A DNA stretch of 10,431 nucleotides. It comes from Prasinococcaceae sp. CCMP 1430. Lineage: Eukaryota; Prasinodermophyta; Palmophyllophyceae; Prasinococcales; Prasinococcaceae. How positions within the stretch are numbered: position 1 is the stretch's first letter; each line of letters begins with the position of its first letter. The notes under the pieces are model-generated. The model did no database searches and was not told the origin of the DNA. It saw only the letters and a program-made list of their open reading frames with translations. The translations under genes were made by a program, and so were the position numbers. The stretch spans positions 95,085 to 105,515 of the forward strand of contig RQSC01000007.1 of NCBI GenBank assembly GCA_013416795.1. The letters run 5' to 3'. Shown here one piece after another: positions 8,617 through 10,431 of this stretch.

Positions 8617-10086
8617 GCCAGCGGACGTGCAGAGGGACTCGAGCGCGGCTAGCGCTGCCTTGCGCACCGCAGGCTTGACGTCCGTCACGCGGCGGTAGAG
8701 CAGGGGCGCCATTGCGCGTGCGGACGCACGCGCAGCGGCGTTGATGCCCTCCCTGCCCGCGGTGTCGTCCATGGGCGTCGGTCCAACCGGCGTCGACGCG
8801 GTGGCCTTCGTGCCAGCATCTGTGGGGGCCGTAAAGCCCAGAAGTGCATCGGTGTGCGCACCGGTGGTAAGGAGCGTGCTTCCGGGCGACGCGCTCGCTG
8901 CGCGCGCCACGAGGCCGTGGAAGCCCTCGGCGGTGAGTGCGCGCAGTGCGACCGCCAGCGCTGCCAAAGCCTTGGCACGCACGGCGGGCATGCGGTCGCT
9001 CGCGCGCGCCACCACCACGCCAGCGCAGGACGCACCCCACGAGAGGGGGGCGCTCTGGCCAAACGCGCCTGGGGTCGGCTGCGGCGTGCCGGCGGTCGCA
9101 CTGGCTGGTGTGGAAGCGTACGGCGTGCCAACAGCAGCGCCGGGTGTGACCGGGAAGGGCGAGCGCGCGCCACCGCCACCGGGCGTGCCCGAGGGGGTGC
9201 CGCCGTACACTGAGCCCGGCGTGCCGGCGACGGAGCCGGGGGTTACGATCTCCATTTCCATGCCCGCCGGGATCTCGTCCTGCGCACCAGGCATGGTGGC
9301 GAGCAGCTCGCCAGCGAGCTCGACCGCGACTTGGCGGCGCACGGGCTTGCCGTTCTTGCTGAGCTTGGCGAGGAAGCGGCCCATGCGATGGCGCTCCGCG
9401 AGCGGCAGCGTGTGCACGAGGTCGCGCGCGGCCTCGATGGCCAGGTTGTGCAGGTCGGCGCGCTCGGGGGCGCGAAGGCAGAGCTGGCGAGAGAGCGCCG
9501 CCGCCGCCGCGCTGGTGGTCGAGTCGGCAACACACAACGCCACCTCGAGCGCCGCGGCGCGGCACGCCTTCTGGGCGCGGCTCATGGTGGGCTGCGAGCG
9601 GTTGACGCTCGCGGCCGCGGGCGGAGCGCCGTAGAGCAGGCATGGCAGCAGCTCCTTGAGCACGCACGCGGCGAGCGCCACGGTGACGAAGCCACCGCCA
9701 ACACAGAGCGCACGCAGCGCCTCGCATGCGTCTTCCACGGCCTGCGCCGGCGACCGCTCGCACGCGAGCACGTCGCCGCAAAGCGCGGCCGCCGCGCGCA
9801 CGGCCTCGCTGCGCGTCGAGAGCAGCTTGCCGTGGCGCGTGGTGATGGCGCGCAGCGCGCGCGCCAGGGACTCGGGCGAGGCGAGGCTGGCGCCCGCGTC
9901 GCTTTCGGCGCCGGCGTCGGCGTCCACGTCCATGGCGTCATCGCCCGCGCCGCCGCCGGGCGCCGCCTGCGCGGGCAGCAGGCCGCGGCCCGCTGCACGG
10001 CACGCGTCGACGAATGCGAGCTCGTCGAAGAGCGAGAAGAACGGCGCGGCCGGCGCGGCGAGCGCGGCGGCGTACGACGCGCCCAC
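8617..10086 (-). CDS. NCAPD3: condensin II subunit NCAPD3 (CAP-D3)-like HEAT protein, 3'-truncated
   Basis: The minus-strand frame encodes HEAT-type helices matching the N-terminal/central part of NCAPD3, the condensin II HEAT subunit that acts in the nucleus on mitotic chromosomes. Numbered from codon 10086-10084, block 1 is LCLRAPERADLHNLAIEAA through FLAKLSKNGKPVRRQVAVEL (about 200-262). Block 2 is WGASCAGVVVARASDRMPAV followed by RAKALAAL (about 348-375), equivalent to the conserved DRCLDKAPTVRSKAL region. Block 3 is MAPLLYRRVTDVKPAVRKAA (about 458-477), equivalent to LRRRIRDEKTNVRKSAL. Between blocks 1 and 2 is a TP-rich tract. The similarity ends near 8617, about one third of the way through the roughly 1400-1500-residue family length. 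The rest of the protein is absent, because the ABCG gene begins 91 nt further on and the formal in-frame stop (8338-8340) lies inside ABCG intron 1. The codon at 10086 is GTG. The first in-frame ATG is 9933, yet upstream residues (FFSLFDELAFVDACRAAG) look coding, so a 5' exon or another start is likely. It could be a truncated gene, a pseudogene fragment or an assembly join. Confidence 0.75.
9064..9243 (-). repeat. TPG-rich low-complexity tract inside NCAPD3
   Basis: Within about 58 codons there are nine Thr-Pro pairs, mostly as G/V-T-P-G, and one Ser-Pro (ARSPFP). The tract separates two conserved HEAT blocks, where animal NCAPD3 has only a short connection. S/T-P is the minimal site for proline-directed kinases such as CDKs, and condensin is a known CDK target. 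Phosphoregulation of this tract is inference. Confidence 0.8.
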
Positions 10087-10431
10087 GCGAGCGGCCGCAT
10101 GCGTTTCGCTAGGCTTTTGCCAATACAGTCTCCCGTTGTTACATATGATTTACATAATAATGAAGTACTTCGCGCGCTCCGCCGCATGGCAGCATGGCAC
10201 CCCCTTTCCATGGCGGCCGGCTCGCCGGCCGGTGGCGCGCGCGCGCGTCCTAAACCCAAATGGATCCGCGCTTCGGTGGTACCGCCGCCGGCGCGGGAGA
10301 TTCGGCGCGGATGCCGCCCCCCACTAATGCGGTCTCGGATCCAGTTTTTTCGTTTCTGTTCGCGCGCCCCCGATTTCGCTCGCTCGCTCGCCCGCCCGCT
10401 CGCGGCGGTGCGCGCGCGCGCGAGGTCGAGC
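10087..10431. other. upstream flank of NCAPD3, no supportable gene
   Basis: An AT-rich patch lies at about 10136-10170. An inverted repeat of GGCCGGC and GCCGGCC with a 2-nt loop is at 10215-10230. An alternating CG run follows at about 10235-10247, and a CGCT/CGCC simple repeat at about 10377-10403. On the minus strand an ATG in GCCATGG context (10211-10209) opens a different frame from the NCAPD3 frame. It could belong to a first exon if an intron lies near 10143-10115, but the only phase-compatible donor and acceptor I see would make a 29-nt intron, so I do not call it. Part of this flank is probably the NCAPD3 promoter or 5' UTR. Confidence 0.4.

Noticed and set aside
10087-10431. Possible RNA gene or additional small protein in the right flank
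   Set aside because: There is no tRNA-like fold or motif, and the open frames are simple-sequence Arg/Pro/Ala translations without conserved features.

Overview
The window looks like nuclear DNA of a GC-rich unicellular eukaryote, most likely an alga or related protist. The evidence is eukaryote-specific genes (WDR75/NAN1, the condensin II subunit NCAPD3, an ABCG half-transporter), GT-AG introns that restore a conserved protein exactly, AATAAA-type poly(A) signals, and strong G/C bias at third codon positions with Ala/Gly-rich linkers. I cannot separate haptophyte, pelagophyte/other stramenopile and prasinophyte origins from this sequence alone.

Layout from left to right. (1) Positions 1 to about 2236, minus strand: most of a WDR75/NAN1 (Utp17) homologue, a beta-propeller subunit of the small-subunit processome. 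Its C-terminal third runs off the left edge and its start codon is not visible in frame. (2) About 2237-2918: a divergent intergenic/upstream region with an AT-rich island of degenerate 20-31 bp repeats starting CCGYAAAAT, and one ambiguous base at 2770. (3) 2919-6203, plus strand: a long intronless gene for an unrecognised protein with several hydrophobic segments in its N-terminal half and five interrupted MORN-like units in its C-terminal half. (4) 6204-6364: a short convergent intergenic region in which one AT-rich motif gives AATAAA on the plus strand and ATTAAA on the minus strand. (5) 6365-8526, minus strand: a complete ABCG half-transporter of 623 residues in three exons, with two phase-1 introns of 113 and 177 nt. 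(6) 8617 to about 10086, minus strand: the N-terminal/central HEAT-repeat part of NCAPD3, which stops abruptly just upstream of the ABCG start and is in frame with it. (7) 10087-10431: upstream flank of NCAPD3 with simple sequence and no supportable gene.

The genes do not form an evident functional cluster. Two serve nuclear housekeeping (ribosome biogenesis, chromosome condensation) and two are membrane-linked. The points most worth checking are the unexplained NCAPD3 truncation against the ABCG gene, the nine-TP tract inside NCAPD3, and the unrecognised membrane/MORN protein. Start codons of WDR75, the MORN protein and NCAPD3 are unresolved from sequence alone.
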